Of a DNA stretch of 64,000 bases, positions 26,954 through 35,398 are shown one piece after another. Position 1 is the stretch's first letter, and each line of letters opens with the position of its first letter. The translations under genes were made by a program, and so were the position numbers. The notes beneath the pieces are model-generated. The model was not told where the DNA came from and searched no databases. It was given only the letters and a program-made list of their open reading frames with translations. This DNA is from Streptococcus sp. HMSC078D09 (GTDB lineage: Bacteria; Bacillota; Bacilli; Lactobacillales; Streptococcaceae): the NCBI RefSeq assembly GCF_001813675.1, contig NZ_KV813661.1:45743-109742 (forward strand). The letters run 5' to 3'.

Positions 26954-27352
26954 ATGACTGATAAAAAACAACGATTAATGCTACTATTTTTACTGACTTT
27001 GTTTCTAGGAGGTTGCAGTCTATTTACGGATAAAGCTGCTGAGAGAATGGAAATGATTCAGATCGCAGAAAGCACGAAAATGGAGCGAGCGATAAAACAC
27101 TTGTTAATCAGTATCGATCCGAAAGCTTTCACTTCAGAAGGGGTCATTCACTCCTATACCCTGATAAAAGGTGAATTGGAATACAATCCAATGGGAGGGA
27201 TGAATGTCTATCTCGTTATCAATGGCGATAAAAAGTTAACGATCGATACGACTGTTCAAATGGAAGATTCAGGACAGTTCGAAACAGGTAGTTACGGTAT
27301 TTCAGCAAAATTAAGTGATCTGTTAAGTAAAGCAGAAGAGACTGGGAAATAA
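26954..27352 (+). CDS. DUF1310-like lipoprotein 1, candidate immunity protein
   Basis: 132 aa. Signal peptide with lipobox LGGC (Cys21), then a compact domain with blocks MIQIAESTKMERAIKHLL, IDPKAFTSEGVIHSYTL and LEYNPMGGMNV, typical of the streptococcal DUF1310 family of unknown function. I chose the ATG at 26954 (GAGAGGGA upstream) over an earlier in-frame start at 26903 that would cover the ComX box. It is a clear paralogue of the gene at 27539. Position before a secreted-lipase gene suggests immunity, as lipoproteins protect against the TslA lipase in staphylococci (inference). Confidence 0.75.
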   Translation: MTDKKQRLMLLFLLTLFLGGCSLFTDKAAERMEMIQIAESTKMERAIKHLLISIDPKAFTSEGVIHSYTLIKGELEYNPMGGMNVYLVINGDKKLTIDTTVQMEDSGQFETGSYGISAKLSDLLSKAEETGK

Positions 27353-27414
27353 ACTCATTTAGATAAATACCCCTAATATAGGAAAATAGAAATATTTCTG
27401 GATCAAAGCTGGTA

Positions 27415-27502
27415 TGTTACATTAATAGCTAGTGCTTGTAACGATTTGGCAACATTTTTTAACAAAAGTAACATTTCAGGTATGAATAGAATTTTGTATA
27501 AT
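27415..27502 (+). promoter_or_regulatory. Promoter region of the lipoprotein 2-lipase operon
   Basis: -10 TATAAT (27497-27502) with a poor -35. Upstream is an inverted repeat GTTAC(A)-N16-TGTAAC (27416-27442) and further GTAAC half sites. Similar GTTACA/TGTAAC palindromes lie before esxA. The 187-bp gap holds no gene. Confidence 0.4.
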
Positions 27503-27538
27503 AAATTCTAAGAAACCTGAAGAAAGAATGGGAAGAAG

Positions 27539-27925
27539 ATGAAAAAAAGTAAATTTATTGTGTTGATAATGGTAGTATTTAGCCTGAGCTTAGGAGGCTG
27601 TAGCTTTTTTAATGGACAATCTGCCAAAAAACAAGAAATGATTCAAATCGCAGAGAGTCAAAAGATGAAGGTAGCGATTGAAAATATGTTGAAAAAATTA
27701 GACCCTAAAGCTCTTACTCCAGAAGGAAAAATAAAATCATATAAAATCTCTAAAGATGATTTAGATTATAATCCGATGGGAGGGCTTATGATCAAAATCA
27801 TTATCAATGACAATGAAAATTTATTGTTAAGTACAACTATACAAGAAGATTCGGTTACTGGTAAGTATGAAGAGACATACTACGGTAAAACAAAGGAATT
27901 GAACGACCTTCTGAAGGGAAATTGA
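27539..27925 (+). CDS. DUF1310-like lipoprotein 2, candidate immunity protein
   Basis: 128 aa, paralogous to the gene at 26954. Lipobox LGGC (Cys21), blocks MIQIAESQKMKVAIENML, LDPKALTPEGKIKSYKI and LDYNPMGGLMI. The stop codon is one base before the start of the lipase gene, whose ribosome site GAAGGGAA lies inside this gene, so the two are translationally coupled. That is the usual arrangement of an immunity gene with its toxin. It is AT-richer than its surroundings. Confidence 0.75.
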   Translation: MKKSKFIVLIMVVFSLSLGGCSFFNGQSAKKQEMIQIAESQKMKVAIENMLKKLDPKALTPEGKIKSYKISKDDLDYNPMGGLMIKIIINDNENLLLSTTIQEDSVTGKYEETYYGKTKELNDLLKGN

Positions 27926-27926
27926 A

Positions 27927-29528
27927 ATGGCTGAAAATTTAAATTTTAATGATCAACAAAATGTTAAAGCTGCCCTACTTGAGTATGAAAAGGATATAAA
28001 AGTTGGACGGGAATTCGATATTGGTCCCAAGAATGAAGAGTACATTGGTCACGTTTCTCATATATATGACAGTACCAATGGAAATGAAGAACAAGTTTTT
28101 GTATTAACAAATAATGGTATGGGAATTAATGAAGATCCAGTCCCCTATACTGCTTCTGATGAAGCGCGTGCCCAAATCCATGACGTGACTGTCTTGATGA
28201 AGGGATCTGAAACTGAAATAAGTACACAAAAATTACTCCATGATACATATACGGATTGGGTAAAGACAGATTTGCCAGCAGCTTCCAATATTTTGAACCC
28301 TGGTGGTGCGAGCGAGTATGCAACAGAATATGCGAAGAATTATGCGCGAGATAAGGCTAAGGATAGTTTTAATAATTTTGTAGAAGCTTTTGAAGATGCG
28401 ATTATTCCTACTTCTGTTAATCTTCCGCCGGAGGCCACGCCCTTAGGTAGGTTTATGAAAAAAGCGCTGGACAATCCTGTCAGCAATTTCGTACAGGAAA
28501 AAGCATCAGATGTGGTCGGCTTTTTTGCAGAAAGAACTGCCGAAGAACAGGTTAAATTTCCTGCTTTAGTGGGAGCTGCTTTTTTAAAAAAATACAATGA
28601 CGAAAACGGGACTTTCCCACCTCCGCAATTTAAAGATGCTGCAGCTCATTTGAAAGAGGTGATCCGAAAATACCCCAATGCCAAGATCGATCTATACGGT
28701 CACTCTCTGGGGTCTATGAATATTCAGTATGCGCTTGCCTGCTTGACGGAAGAAGAAGCGTCTCATATTGGGACTGTCCATCTATACAATGGTCCTAATG
28801 CCTATTCCATCTTAACACCCGAGCAAAAAGCGCGTATAGATTCGCTGAAGTACAAAATCTACAACCACATTGACCATAAAGATTTGGTTAGCTTGGGTTA
28901 TCAGGATTCTGGAAGCAAGGAATCCAGTGGGATTGTTAAGCACCTCAAAACGAAGAATCTGAAAGATATAGGCCGACAGCATATGATGCATGGTTATATC
29001 TATGATAAGAATGGAAATTTGGTTCTTGAAAAGGGAACGGAAGCCATCACTCGGAAGGAAATCATTGAAGAGCGGATGAAGGTTTACTATCGCCTAAAGG
29101 ATAAATTGCAAAAAACAGGTGGTGGACTGAGCTCGAGTGAACGGATTTATCTTGATGCTTTGCAGGCGCGCTTGGCTTCTGATGAGCTGATTCGAGTAGT
29201 GGATGAAGGGCTGGAGCAAGCTCAGAAATCTAAGGCACAACTGGATACAGATTTAGAAGCTTTGGAGAAAGTATTACAGACCGTTCCGAAAGGATTCATT
29301 CTCAGCCTTGATGAAGTAGAAGAGGCCTATGCACAGGCTGGTGCGACAAGGCAAACAGTTGTCACTGAAGTAAGAGAAAGGTTCGACAATCGTTTGGCTG
29401 CATATCAGTCCTTATCGAATGAATTCCATGCTTTAAACGAGCAAGTGAATGCAGGAATTGAACTCTTAAAAACAAAAGATCAAGAAATAGCAGGAGAAAT
29501 GAACCAGTGGGAACAACTAGCTTATTAA
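27927..29528 (+). CDS. Lipase-domain protein with C-terminal helical region, TslA-like T7SS effector candidate
   Basis: 533 aa, no signal peptide. Alpha/beta-hydrolase core: nucleophile elbow GHSLG (Ser260) in KIDLYGHSLGSMNIQYAL, acid candidate Asp319 in DHKDLVSLGY and His candidate His355 in RQHMMHGYIYD. From ~residue 365 to 533 the sequence is strongly helical and coiled-coil-like. Catalytic domain first and helical targeting domain last is the reverse of LXG toxins and is the plan of S. aureus TslA, a type VII-secreted phospholipase. Lipoproteins upstream and two small helical proteins downstream complete the TslA-type set. It could also be a cytosolic DUF2974-type lipase. Function not proven. 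Confidence 0.7.
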   Translation: MAENLNFNDQQNVKAALLEYEKDIKVGREFDIGPKNEEYIGHVSHIYDSTNGNEEQVFVLTNNGMGINEDPVPYTASDEARAQIHDVTVLMKGSETEISTQKLLHDTYTDWVKTDLPAASNILNPGGASEYATEYAKNYARDKAKDSFNNFVEAFEDAIIPTSVNLPPEATPLGRFMKKALDNPVSNFVQEKASDVVGFFAERTAEEQVKFPALVGAAFLKKYNDENGTFPPPQFKDAAAHLKEVIRKYPNAKIDLYGHSLGSMNIQYALACLTEEEASHIGTVHLYNGPNAYSILTPEQKARIDSLKYKIYNHIDHKDLVSLGYQDSGSKESSGIVKHLKTKNLKDIGRQHMMHGYIYDKNGNLVLEKGTEAITRKEIIEERMKVYYRLKDKLQKTGGGLSSSERIYLDALQARLASDELIRVVDEGLEQAQKSKAQLDTDLEALEKVLQTVPKGFILSLDEVEEAYAQAGATRQTVVTEVRERFDNRLAAYQSLSNEFHALNEQVNAGIELLKTKDQEIAGEMNQWEQLAY

Positions 29529-29887
29529 TTTCATCTACTCTTTCGAAAAAGGAAAAGAAACTAGATCACTTGGAAAGAGAGTTCCAAAAAGCGCGCTTGG
29601 AGCTAGATGAAAAGCGTTGCCTAGTGGAAAGAAAACAGCAGCTCTTCACCCAGATGCTGGAAGAAGAGTATGCGATGGCTGCTTCCTTTTTACAAAAGCA
29701 GGAGGTTGATGTCAGTTGTGGATGGGAGTCCCTCCATCGCTGTATCGAAGAGTATGATCTCGAAGCTAGAGAAGCTGCACAAGTAGCTTTAAAACAGATC
29801 GAAATCGAGGAAGAGAATTTATGGCAATCCTACCGGAAAGATAGACGCCAACTGGAAGAGGAGTTTGCACAAGATAAAGTTTCATAG
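29507..29887 (+). CDS. Small helical coiled-coil protein, candidate effector partner 1 (TlaA/Lap-like)
   Basis: 126 aa, almost wholly charged alpha-helix (KKEKKLDHLEREFQKARLELDE and EEENLWQSYRKDRRQLEEEF). The best start is GTG at 29507 with AGGAGA about 10 bases upstream; it overlaps the lipase gene by 22 bp, so expression is coupled. Size, helicity and place directly after the lipase fit the small partners that form the composite type VII secretion signal. No WXG motif. Family membership was not tested. Confidence 0.65.
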   Translation: MGTTSLLISSTLSKKEKKLDHLEREFQKARLELDEKRCLVERKQQLFTQMLEEEYAMAASFLQKQEVDVSCGWESLHRCIEEYDLEAREAAQVALKQIEIEEENLWQSYRKDRRQLEEEFAQDKVS

Positions 29888-29905
29888 TATAGAAGAGGAG
29901 GAAGT

Positions 29906-30205
29906 ATGGGTGATAGTCCAGTCAAAGATTTCTTTGATTTAGATATGAAAGATAAGATGAGGATCATCGAAAGCCGAAAGAAACTTGAAAAAGATTTAAT
30001 CCGGGTTGTCTATGCGCCCGTTTTATTGACCTGCAAGGCAGGAGTTGAGAAGCGTTACAATGATGGCTTGACTGCGATTGCAACAGTAGCTGAAGAAGAC
30101 GTCCAAGTGGTCGGAAAGCAACTAGACCAATCCATGGTAGGGCAATTTGCTAAAAATGTACAGACAGCTATTCAAGAAAAAGCTGGTAAATTTAAATCTA
30201 TCTAG
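29906..30205 (+). CDS. Small helical protein, candidate effector partner 2 (TlaB/Lap-like)
   Basis: 99 aa, starts 18 bp after partner 1 with AGAGGAGGAAG before the ATG. Predicted two-helix protein (MKDKMRIIESRKKLEKDLI and VQVVGKQLDQSMVGQFAKNV). No cysteine-rich or signal segment. Last gene of the cassette, followed by a strong terminator. Its size is that of WXG100-like chaperones, but it has no WXG; the role is inferred from context. Confidence 0.62.
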   Translation: MGDSPVKDFFDLDMKDKMRIIESRKKLEKDLIRVVYAPVLLTCKAGVEKRYNDGLTAIATVAEEDVQVVGKQLDQSMVGQFAKNVQTAIQEKAGKFKSI

Positions 30206-30229
30206 CCAAGAACTTCTATTTAAATATGG

Positions 30230-30256
30230 AATCTGGAGTGACTCCAGATTTTTTTA
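30230..30256 (+). terminator. Terminator of the lipase cassette
   Basis: AATCTGGAGT-g-ACTCCAGATT (30230-30250) followed by a T-run. Confidence 0.92.
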
Positions 30257-30285
30257 ATAAATTTAAAAAATTATGTAAAAAAGTG

Positions 30286-30359
30286 TTGACAAAGAATTCA
30301 GTCTGCGTTATAATAATTCATGTAAACAAAAAGAGGTTGGAAAAACCTACTGGTTTACA
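30286..30359 (+). promoter_or_regulatory. clpL promoter and first leader hairpin
   Basis: -35 TTGACA (30286-30291), 17 bp, -10 TATAAT (30309-30314): near consensus. The leader then folds: TGTAAAC (30321-30327) with GTTTACA (30353-30359), and AGGTT/AACCT inside. No CtsR heptad repeat (GGTCAAA) was found. Confidence 0.75.
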
Positions 30360-30387
30360 AGATCAATAGTGGAAAGGAGATGGTGAT

Positions 30388-30444
30388 ATGCTATTTCCAG
30401 AATTAAGACAACTAATTGATAAAAGGAAAAATAGAAACTGTTAG
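30388..30444 (+). CDS. 18-aa upstream peptide in the clpL leader
   Basis: Short frame MLFPELRQLIDKRKNRNC with a very good ribosome site, AAAGGAGATGGTG, ahead of its ATG. It lies between the clpL promoter and clpL, followed by a small hairpin (TAGCC-tgta-GGGCTA). It may be a regulatory leader peptide or a small protein. Support comes only from the ribosome site and location. Confidence 0.45.
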   Translation: MLFPELRQLIDKRKNRNC

Positions 30445-30465
30445 CCTGTAGGGCTATTATTAAAT

Positions 30466-30547
30466 AAATGAATTAAAATTATGTAAACAATCAAATAGCA
30501 GCCAATTGGTCTGCTAATTTTCAAGAATGAATTAAAATTATGTAAAT
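30466..30547 (+). repeat. Direct repeats and inverted repeat in the clpL leader
   Basis: ATGAATTAAAATTATGTAAA occurs twice (about 30467-30486 and 30527-30546). Between them TAGCAG-ccaattggt-CTGCTA forms a hairpin. A shorter AAATTATGTAAA also lies near 30269, before the promoter. Confidence 0.65.
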
Positions 30548-30561
30548 TAGAGGTATACAAT

Positions 30562-32691
30562 ATGAATAACAACTTTAACAATATGGATGATCTTTTCAAT
30601 CAACTAATGGGAAACATGGGTGGTTTTCGTTCTGAAAGCCGTCGCTACATGATCAACGGTCGTGAAGTGACACCTGAAGAATTCGCTATTTACCGCCAAA
30701 CCGGTCAACTTCCAAATGAAGGAAGCGAGCAAGTGCAACACCATCAAGGTAAAGGAATGAAACAAGATGGGATCCTTGCAAAACTTGGTCGCAACTTGAC
30801 CGAAGAAGCTCGTGAAGGAAAATTGGATCCAGTCATCGGACGTAATAAAGAAATTCAAGAAACTGCTGAAATCTTGTCTCGTCGTACCAAGAACAACCCT
30901 GTCCTTGTAGGGGATGCTGGTGTTGGTAAAACAGCAGTTGTAGAAGGTTTGGCACAAGCTATTGTGAACGGAGATGTTCCAGCTGCTATCAAGAACAAAG
31001 AAATCATCTCGATTGATATTTCTGGTCTAGAAGCTGGTACGCAATACCGTGGTAGCTTTGAAGAAAATATTCAAAATCTGATCCAAGAAGTCAAAGCTAT
31101 GGGAAATGTCATTCTCTTCTTTGATGAAATCCATCAAATCCTTGGTGCAGGTAGCACAGGTGATGGTCAAGGCTCTAAAGGTCTTGCGGATATCATCAAA
31201 CCTGCTCTTTCACGTGGGGAATTGACAGTCATTGGTGCAACCACTCAAGATGAATACCGTAACACCATCTTGAAGAATGCAGCTCTTGCTCGTCGTTTCA
31301 ACGAAGTGAAAGTCAATGCTCCATCAGCTGAAGATACTTTCAAGATTCTCCAAGGGATCCGTGATCTTTATGAAAAACACCACAATGTCATCTTGCCAGA
31401 TGAAGTTTTGAAAGCAGCGGTTGATTATTCGATCCAATACATTCCACAACGTAGCTTGCCTGATAAGGCCATTGACTTGGTCGATGTGACAGCCGCTCAC
31501 TTGGCAGCCCAACATCCAGTAACAGATGTCCATGCTGTGGAACATGAAATTGAAGAAGAAAAAACCAAACAAGAAGAAGCTGCGGCTAAAGAAGATTACG
31601 AAGCAGCTTTGAAAGCAAAAGTTCGTATCGAAGAACTTGAAAAGAAAATTGAAAACCATACAGAAGACCATAAGGTAACTGCAACAATCAACGATGTGGC
31701 TGAATCAGTAGAACGGATGACTGGTATTCCAGTGTCACAAATGGGTGCAACTGATATCGAACGTTTGAAAGATATGGGTCACCGTTTGCAAACCAAGGTT
31801 ATCGGTCAAGACAAGGCTGTTGAAGCAGTGGCACGTGCTATCCGTCGGAACCGTGCAGGATTTGATGAAGGAAACCGCCCAATTGGGAGCTTCCTCTTTG
31901 TAGGTCCGACTGGTGTCGGTAAGACTGAGTTGGCTAAACAATTGGCTCTTGATATGTTCGGAACCAAAGATGCCATCATCCGTTTGGACATGTCAGAATA
32001 CAGCGACCGTACAGCTGTTTCTAAATTGATTGGTACAACAGCTGGTTATGTTGGTTATGATGACAACAGCAATACTTTGACAGAACGTGTTCGCCGTAAC
32101 CCATACTCAATCGTCCTTCTTGACGAAATTGAAAAGGCGGATCCTCAAGTGATCACCCTTCTCCTCCAAGTTTTGGACGATGGTCGTTTGACAGATGGTC
32201 AAGGGAATACGGTCAACTTCAAGAACACTGTAATTATCGCTACTTCAAACGCTGGATTTGGTTACGAAGCTAACTTGACAGAAGATGCGGATAAACCAGA
32301 ACTCATGGATCGTTTGAAACCTTACTTCCGTCCAGAATTCTTGAACCGTTTCAACGCTGTCATTGAATTCTCACACTTGAGCAAGGAAGACCTTTCTAAG
32401 ATTGTTGATTTGATGTTGGTAGATGTCAATAAGACCCTTTCTAAGAAAGAAATCGACTTGGCAGTGAGCGATGCAGCTAAAGAATACATGACTGAAGAAG
32501 GTTATGATGAAGTGATGGGTGTTCGTCCACTCCGTCGGGTAGTTGAACAACAAATCCGTGACAAAGTCACAGACTTCCACTTGGATAACTTGGATGCCAA
32601 ACATCTCGAAGCAGACATGGAAGATGGTGTGCTTGTGATCAGAGAAAAAGACACAAAGAAGGAAGAAAACACTGATAAACAAGCAGATTAA
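30562..32691 (+). CDS. clpL: ClpL ATP-dependent chaperone (Hsp100)
   Basis: 709-aa Clp ATPase of the ClpL type. A short Asn/Met-rich N-terminus ([21 protein letters not shown]) replaces the Clp-N repeat. AAA domain 1 has Walker [11 protein letters not shown] and Walker [10 protein letters not shown] short coiled-coil middle domain (~residues 325-370) follows, then AAA domain 2 with [10 protein letters not shown] and [10 protein letters not shown]. ClpL lacks the ClpP-binding loop and acts as a stress chaperone. RBS TAGAGG. Its long leader is unusual. Terminator at 32716-32746. Confidence 0.95.
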   Translation: MNNNFNNMDDLFNQLMGNMGGFRSESRRYMINGREVTPEEFAIYRQTGQLPNEGSEQVQHHQGKGMKQDGILAKLGRNLTEEAREGKLDPVIGRNKEIQETAEILSRRTKNNPVLVGDAGVGKTAVVEGLAQAIVNGDVPAAIKNKEIISIDISGLEAGTQYRGSFEENIQNLIQEVKAMGNVILFFDEIHQILGAGSTGDGQGSKGLADIIKPALSRGELTVIGATTQDEYRNTILKNAALARRFNEVKVNAPSAEDTFKILQGIRDLYEKHHNVILPDEVLKAAVDYSIQYIPQRSLPDKAIDLVDVTAAHLAAQHPVTDVHAVEHEIEEEKTKQEEAAAKEDYEAALKAKVRIEELEKKIENHTEDHKVTATINDVAESVERMTGIPVSQMGATDIERLKDMGHRLQTKVIGQDKAVEAVARAIRRNRAGFDEGNRPIGSFLFVGPTGVGKTELAKQLALDMFGTKDAIIRLDMSEYSDRTAVSKLIGTTAGYVGYDDNSNTLTERVRRNPYSIVLLDEIEKADPQVITLLLQVLDDGRLTDGQGNTVNFKNTVIIATSNAGFGYEANLTEDADKPELMDRLKPYFRPEFLNRFNAVIEFSHLSKEDLSKIVDLMLVDVNKTLSKKEIDLAVSDAAKEYMTEEGYDEVMGVRPLRRVVEQQIRDKVTDFHLDNLDAKHLEADMEDGVLVIREKDTKKEENTDKQAD

Positions 32692-32715
32692 GGCGAATTA
32701 GTTTGTGAAAAATAG

Positions 32716-32746
32716 AGACTGCTATAATATAGCGGTCTTTATTTTT
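32716..32746 (+). terminator. clpL terminator
   Basis: AGACTGCTATA (32716-32726) and TATAGCGGTCT (32728-32738), one G-T pair, followed by a T-rich run. Confidence 0.85.
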
Positions 32747-32916
32747 TCTTCCCACCTGGGGGAAATTATTCGCCGTATAAGGCGAAAAAGACCCTATTTG
32801 GGGTGAAAAAACATCAATAATTAGTGAAATTAATCCAATTTGAGCAAAATTATTAATAAATAAAGAAAATAAGTATATAATCTATACAAGAATAAAATTT
32901 GAGGAATGGAAGTAAG
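32747..32916 (+). promoter_or_regulatory. Leader of the small HTH-like gene with a hairpin
   Basis: TTCGCC-gtataa-GGCGAA forms a clean hairpin near 32768-32785. A -10-like TATAAT lies near 32876 with no good -35. Nothing else is seen. Confidence 0.35.
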
Positions 32917-33162
32917 ATGAGCAATACAATTGATATCTACTCAACTCCCGAATACAGAAAAGTGGAAGCCGTTGTTCAACTGATGGTTGACGGTCGCTTG
33001 ACGAGCTATCGTGTCGCAACTGAAACAAACATCAGCAAAATGAGCTTGGCGACTTTGACGAAGGGAACGAGTAAAATCAAAAATATTACCTATCAAACGG
33101 CTTTGGTCTTGATTGATTGGTATGATGAGAATCATGAAAAGTATGGCATTACGATTGACTAG
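32917..33162 (+). CDS. Small HTH-like protein, unknown
   Basis: 81 aa. The segment QLMVDGRLTSYRVATETNISKMSLATLTKGTSKIKNITYQTALVLIDWYDE looks like a helix-turn-helix of the XRE/Cro type (helix, NISKMSLATL recognition helix, GxSxIKNIT). I chose the ATG at 32917, with GAGGAA and GGAAG upstream, over an in-frame start at 32899. Monocistronic, own promoter. Possible DNA-binding regulator; targets unknown. Confidence 0.6.
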   Translation: MSNTIDIYSTPEYRKVEAVVQLMVDGRLTSYRVATETNISKMSLATLTKGTSKIKNITYQTALVLIDWYDENHEKYGITID

Positions 33163-33255
33163 TCAGTAGCCCACTTTTCGTGGTTTTTTTCTTTTTTATC
33201 AAAACTTGCCTCCTCTCTGAGACTGGAGTCTGATTTTGCTTGAAGAGGATGGGAA

Positions 33256-33285
33256 AACTTGAAAAGACGGGCAAAATTTGATATA
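33256..33285 (+). promoter_or_regulatory. yajC promoter
   Basis: TTGAAA, 17-bp spacer, TATAGT, then AAAGGAG before the ATG at 33319. Confidence 0.6.
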
Positions 33286-33318
33286 GTATAGCATATATGA
33301 AAATTAAAGGAGAAACAT

Positions 33319-33645
33319 ATGCAAGGCGGAAGTTTGCTAATTATGCTCGTTCTTATGGTCGGTTTGATGTACTTCATGAGCCGTAGCCAAAAGAAACAGT
33401 ACCAAAAACGGATGGAAAGTTTGAATAAACTTCAAAAAGGAAATGAAGTCATCACGATTGGTGGCTTGTACGGAACCATCGATGAAGTCGACACAGACCG
33501 CAAGACCGTTGTCTTGGATGTTGATGGTGTCTACCTGACCTTTGAATTGGGAGCGATCAAAACAGTTCTTCCTGTATCAGAAGGAATCTCAGCTACTGCG
33601 ACAGAAGGTGTTAGCTCAGATGCTGATTCAGCCATCGAAGAATAA
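33319..33645 (+). CDS. yajC: Preprotein translocase accessory subunit YajC
   Basis: 108 aa. One N-terminal membrane helix (SLLIMLVLMVGLMYFMSRS) followed by the conserved cytoplasmic block MESLNKLQKGNEVITIGGLYGTI. It associates with SecDF/YidC at the Sec translocon. AAAGGAG before the ATG. It precedes uppS, as in pneumococcus, but a terminator and a new promoter lie between them. Confidence 0.93.
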   Translation: MQGGSLLIMLVLMVGLMYFMSRSQKKQYQKRMESLNKLQKGNEVITIGGLYGTIDEVDTDRKTVVLDVDGVYLTFELGAIKTVLPVSEGISATATEGVSSDADSAIEE

Positions 33646-33654
33646 TCATCAAAG

Positions 33655-33677
33655 AAGAGGCAAGGGCCTCTTTTTTG
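33655..33677 (+). terminator. yajC terminator
   Basis: AGAGGC-aagg-GCCTCT followed by TTTTT. Confidence 0.8.
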
Positions 33678-33758
33678 GTGGGCAAATAGGACGATGTGAT
33701 GAAGGAAAGTCCTGCTGGTTCAAAAAAGAGGCCAGAGTCCCTATTTTATGGGGATTTA

Positions 33759-33767
33759 TGGTATAAT
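33759..33767 (+). promoter_or_regulatory. Promoter of uppS-cdsA-eep-proS
   Basis: Extended -10 TGGTATAAT (TATAAT 33762-33767). No clear -35. Confidence 0.6.
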
Positions 33768-33799
33768 GAAGCGATAAATATTGAAATAGGTAGAAAAAC

Positions 33800-34549
33800 A
33801 TGTTTCGTTTTAAGAAAAAAGAAAAAATCGAGATACCTTTAGAAGTCCCGAAACACATTGGGATCATTATGGATGGCAATGGTCGCTGGGCGAAAAAGCG
33901 GATGCAACCGCGCGTCTTCGGTCATAAGGCGGGGATGGAAGCTCTCCAAGAAGTGACGATTGCAGCAAAAAATATGGGGGTTCAGGTCTTGACTGTCTAT
34001 GCCTTTTCTACGGAAAACTGGACACGCCCTGAAGATGAGGTCAAGTTCATCATGCACTTGCCGGTCGAGTTTTATGATCGTTTCGTCCCCGAATTGCATC
34101 GCAACAATGTCAAGATTCAAATGATCGGTGATACCAAGAAATTGCCAAAAGAAACGCTGGAGGCTTTGGAAAGAGCAGAAGCGATGACCCATCTCAATAC
34201 AGGTTTGATCCTGAATTTCGCACTCAATTATGGTGGACGTGCTGAGATCACTCAGGCTGTGAAGCAGATCGCCCAAGAAGTCTTGGATGCGAAGTTCAGC
34301 CCAGAAGATATCACAGAAGAGATGATCGCAGATTCTCTCTATACCGAGAGTTTGCCACGTGTCCTAAGGGACCCGGATTTGATTATTCGTACCAGCGGAG
34401 AGATCCGTTTGAGTAATTTCCTTCCTTGGCAGGCTGCTTATAGTGAGTTGTATTTCACAGATGTGATGTGGCCAGATTTTGGAGAGGAAGCACTACGAAG
34501 TGCTGTAGTAGAATATAGCCATCGCCACCGGAGATTTGGCGGTGTTTAG
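33800..34549 (+). CDS. uppS: Undecaprenyl diphosphate synthase (isoprenyl transferase)
   Basis: 249 aa. Makes the C55 lipid carrier for peptidoglycan and wall polymers from farnesyl-PP and isopentenyl-PP. The signature HIGIIMDGNGRWAKKR (catalytic Asp) is at residues ~19-34 and the C-terminal DLIIRTSGEIRLSNFLPWQAAYSEL is diagnostic. First gene of a membrane-biogenesis operon. Confidence 0.96.
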   Translation: MFRFKKKEKIEIPLEVPKHIGIIMDGNGRWAKKRMQPRVFGHKAGMEALQEVTIAAKNMGVQVLTVYAFSTENWTRPEDEVKFIMHLPVEFYDRFVPELHRNNVKIQMIGDTKKLPKETLEALERAEAMTHLNTGLILNFALNYGGRAEITQAVKQIAQEVLDAKFSPEDITEEMIADSLYTESLPRVLRDPDLIIRTSGEIRLSNFLPWQAAYSELYFTDVMWPDFGEEALRSAVVEYSHRHRRFGGV

Positions 34550-34558
34550 GAGAAGATG

Positions 34559-35362
34559 ATGACGAAAGATTTACAAAAACGTGTGATTTTTGGAGGAATT
34601 GCCCTGCTCTTTTTCATTCCAACAGTAATGGTTGGAGGGGTGTTCTTTCAGATTGTGATTGGCTTGATCGCCATGCTAGGGGTTCATGAATTGCTCAAAA
34701 TGAAGGGGCTTGAGACAGCGACCTTTGAAGGAGCGCTAGCCATGTTAGCGGCCTTTGTCCTGACTTTGCCGATCGAGGACTACCTCCCTTACCTTCCAGC
34801 AGATGGCAATATGATTGCTTATGGTTTGGTTGTCTTGATTCTCATGGGAACAACTGTTCTTGCTCAGAATTACAATTATGAAGATGTGGTCTATCCCATT
34901 GCGTCTAGCTTTTATGTTGGACTTGGTTTCCATTCCTTAGTAGATGCGCGAATTGCTGGTATTGACAAGGTCTTATTGGCCCTCTTTATTGTTTGGGCTA
35001 CAGATTCAGGTGCTTATCTAGTAGGAAGTCGGTTTGGGAAACGCAAGCTCATGCCTGCGGTTTCTCCTAATAAAACGATTGAAGGCAGTCTTGGGGGAAT
35101 CTTGTCTGCAGTTGCGGTAACTGTGATCTATATGATCGTGGATCGTTCTGTGGCGGGTGGACATGGTTTTCTTGCGATGATCTTCTTTACCATCCTCTTT
35201 AGTATCGCAGGTCAGTTTGGAGATCTGGTAGAGAGTGCGATTAAACGCCACTTCGGTGTGAAAGATTCTGGGAAATTTATTCCAGGACATGGTGGTGTTC
35301 TAGACCGCTTTGATAGTTTGATCTTTGTCTTTCCCTTGATGCATTTCTTGGGCTTGTTCTAA
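34559..35362 (+). CDS. cdsA: Phosphatidate cytidylyltransferase
   Basis: 267-aa multi-helix membrane enzyme making CDP-diacylglycerol for phospholipid synthesis. The C-terminal signature is in GQFGDLVESAIKRHFGVKDSGKFIPGHGGVLDRFDS. Two ATGs are adjacent (34556 and 34559). I chose the second because GGAG ends six bases before it and only three before the first. It starts 9 bp after uppS. Confidence 0.95.
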   Translation: MTKDLQKRVIFGGIALLFFIPTVMVGGVFFQIVIGLIAMLGVHELLKMKGLETATFEGALAMLAAFVLTLPIEDYLPYLPADGNMIAYGLVVLILMGTTVLAQNYNYEDVVYPIASSFYVGLGFHSLVDARIAGIDKVLLALFIVWATDSGAYLVGSRFGKRKLMPAVSPNKTIEGSLGGILSAVAVTVIYMIVDRSVAGGHGFLAMIFFTILFSIAGQFGDLVESAIKRHFGVKDSGKFIPGHGGVLDRFDSLIFVFPLMHFLGLF

Positions 35363-35398
35363 GACAGAAGAGATAGAAAGGAAACCACGTATAGAACG

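Noticed and set aside
30251..30320. CtsR operator at clpL
   Set aside because: No GGTCAAA-type tandem heptads were found around the promoter.
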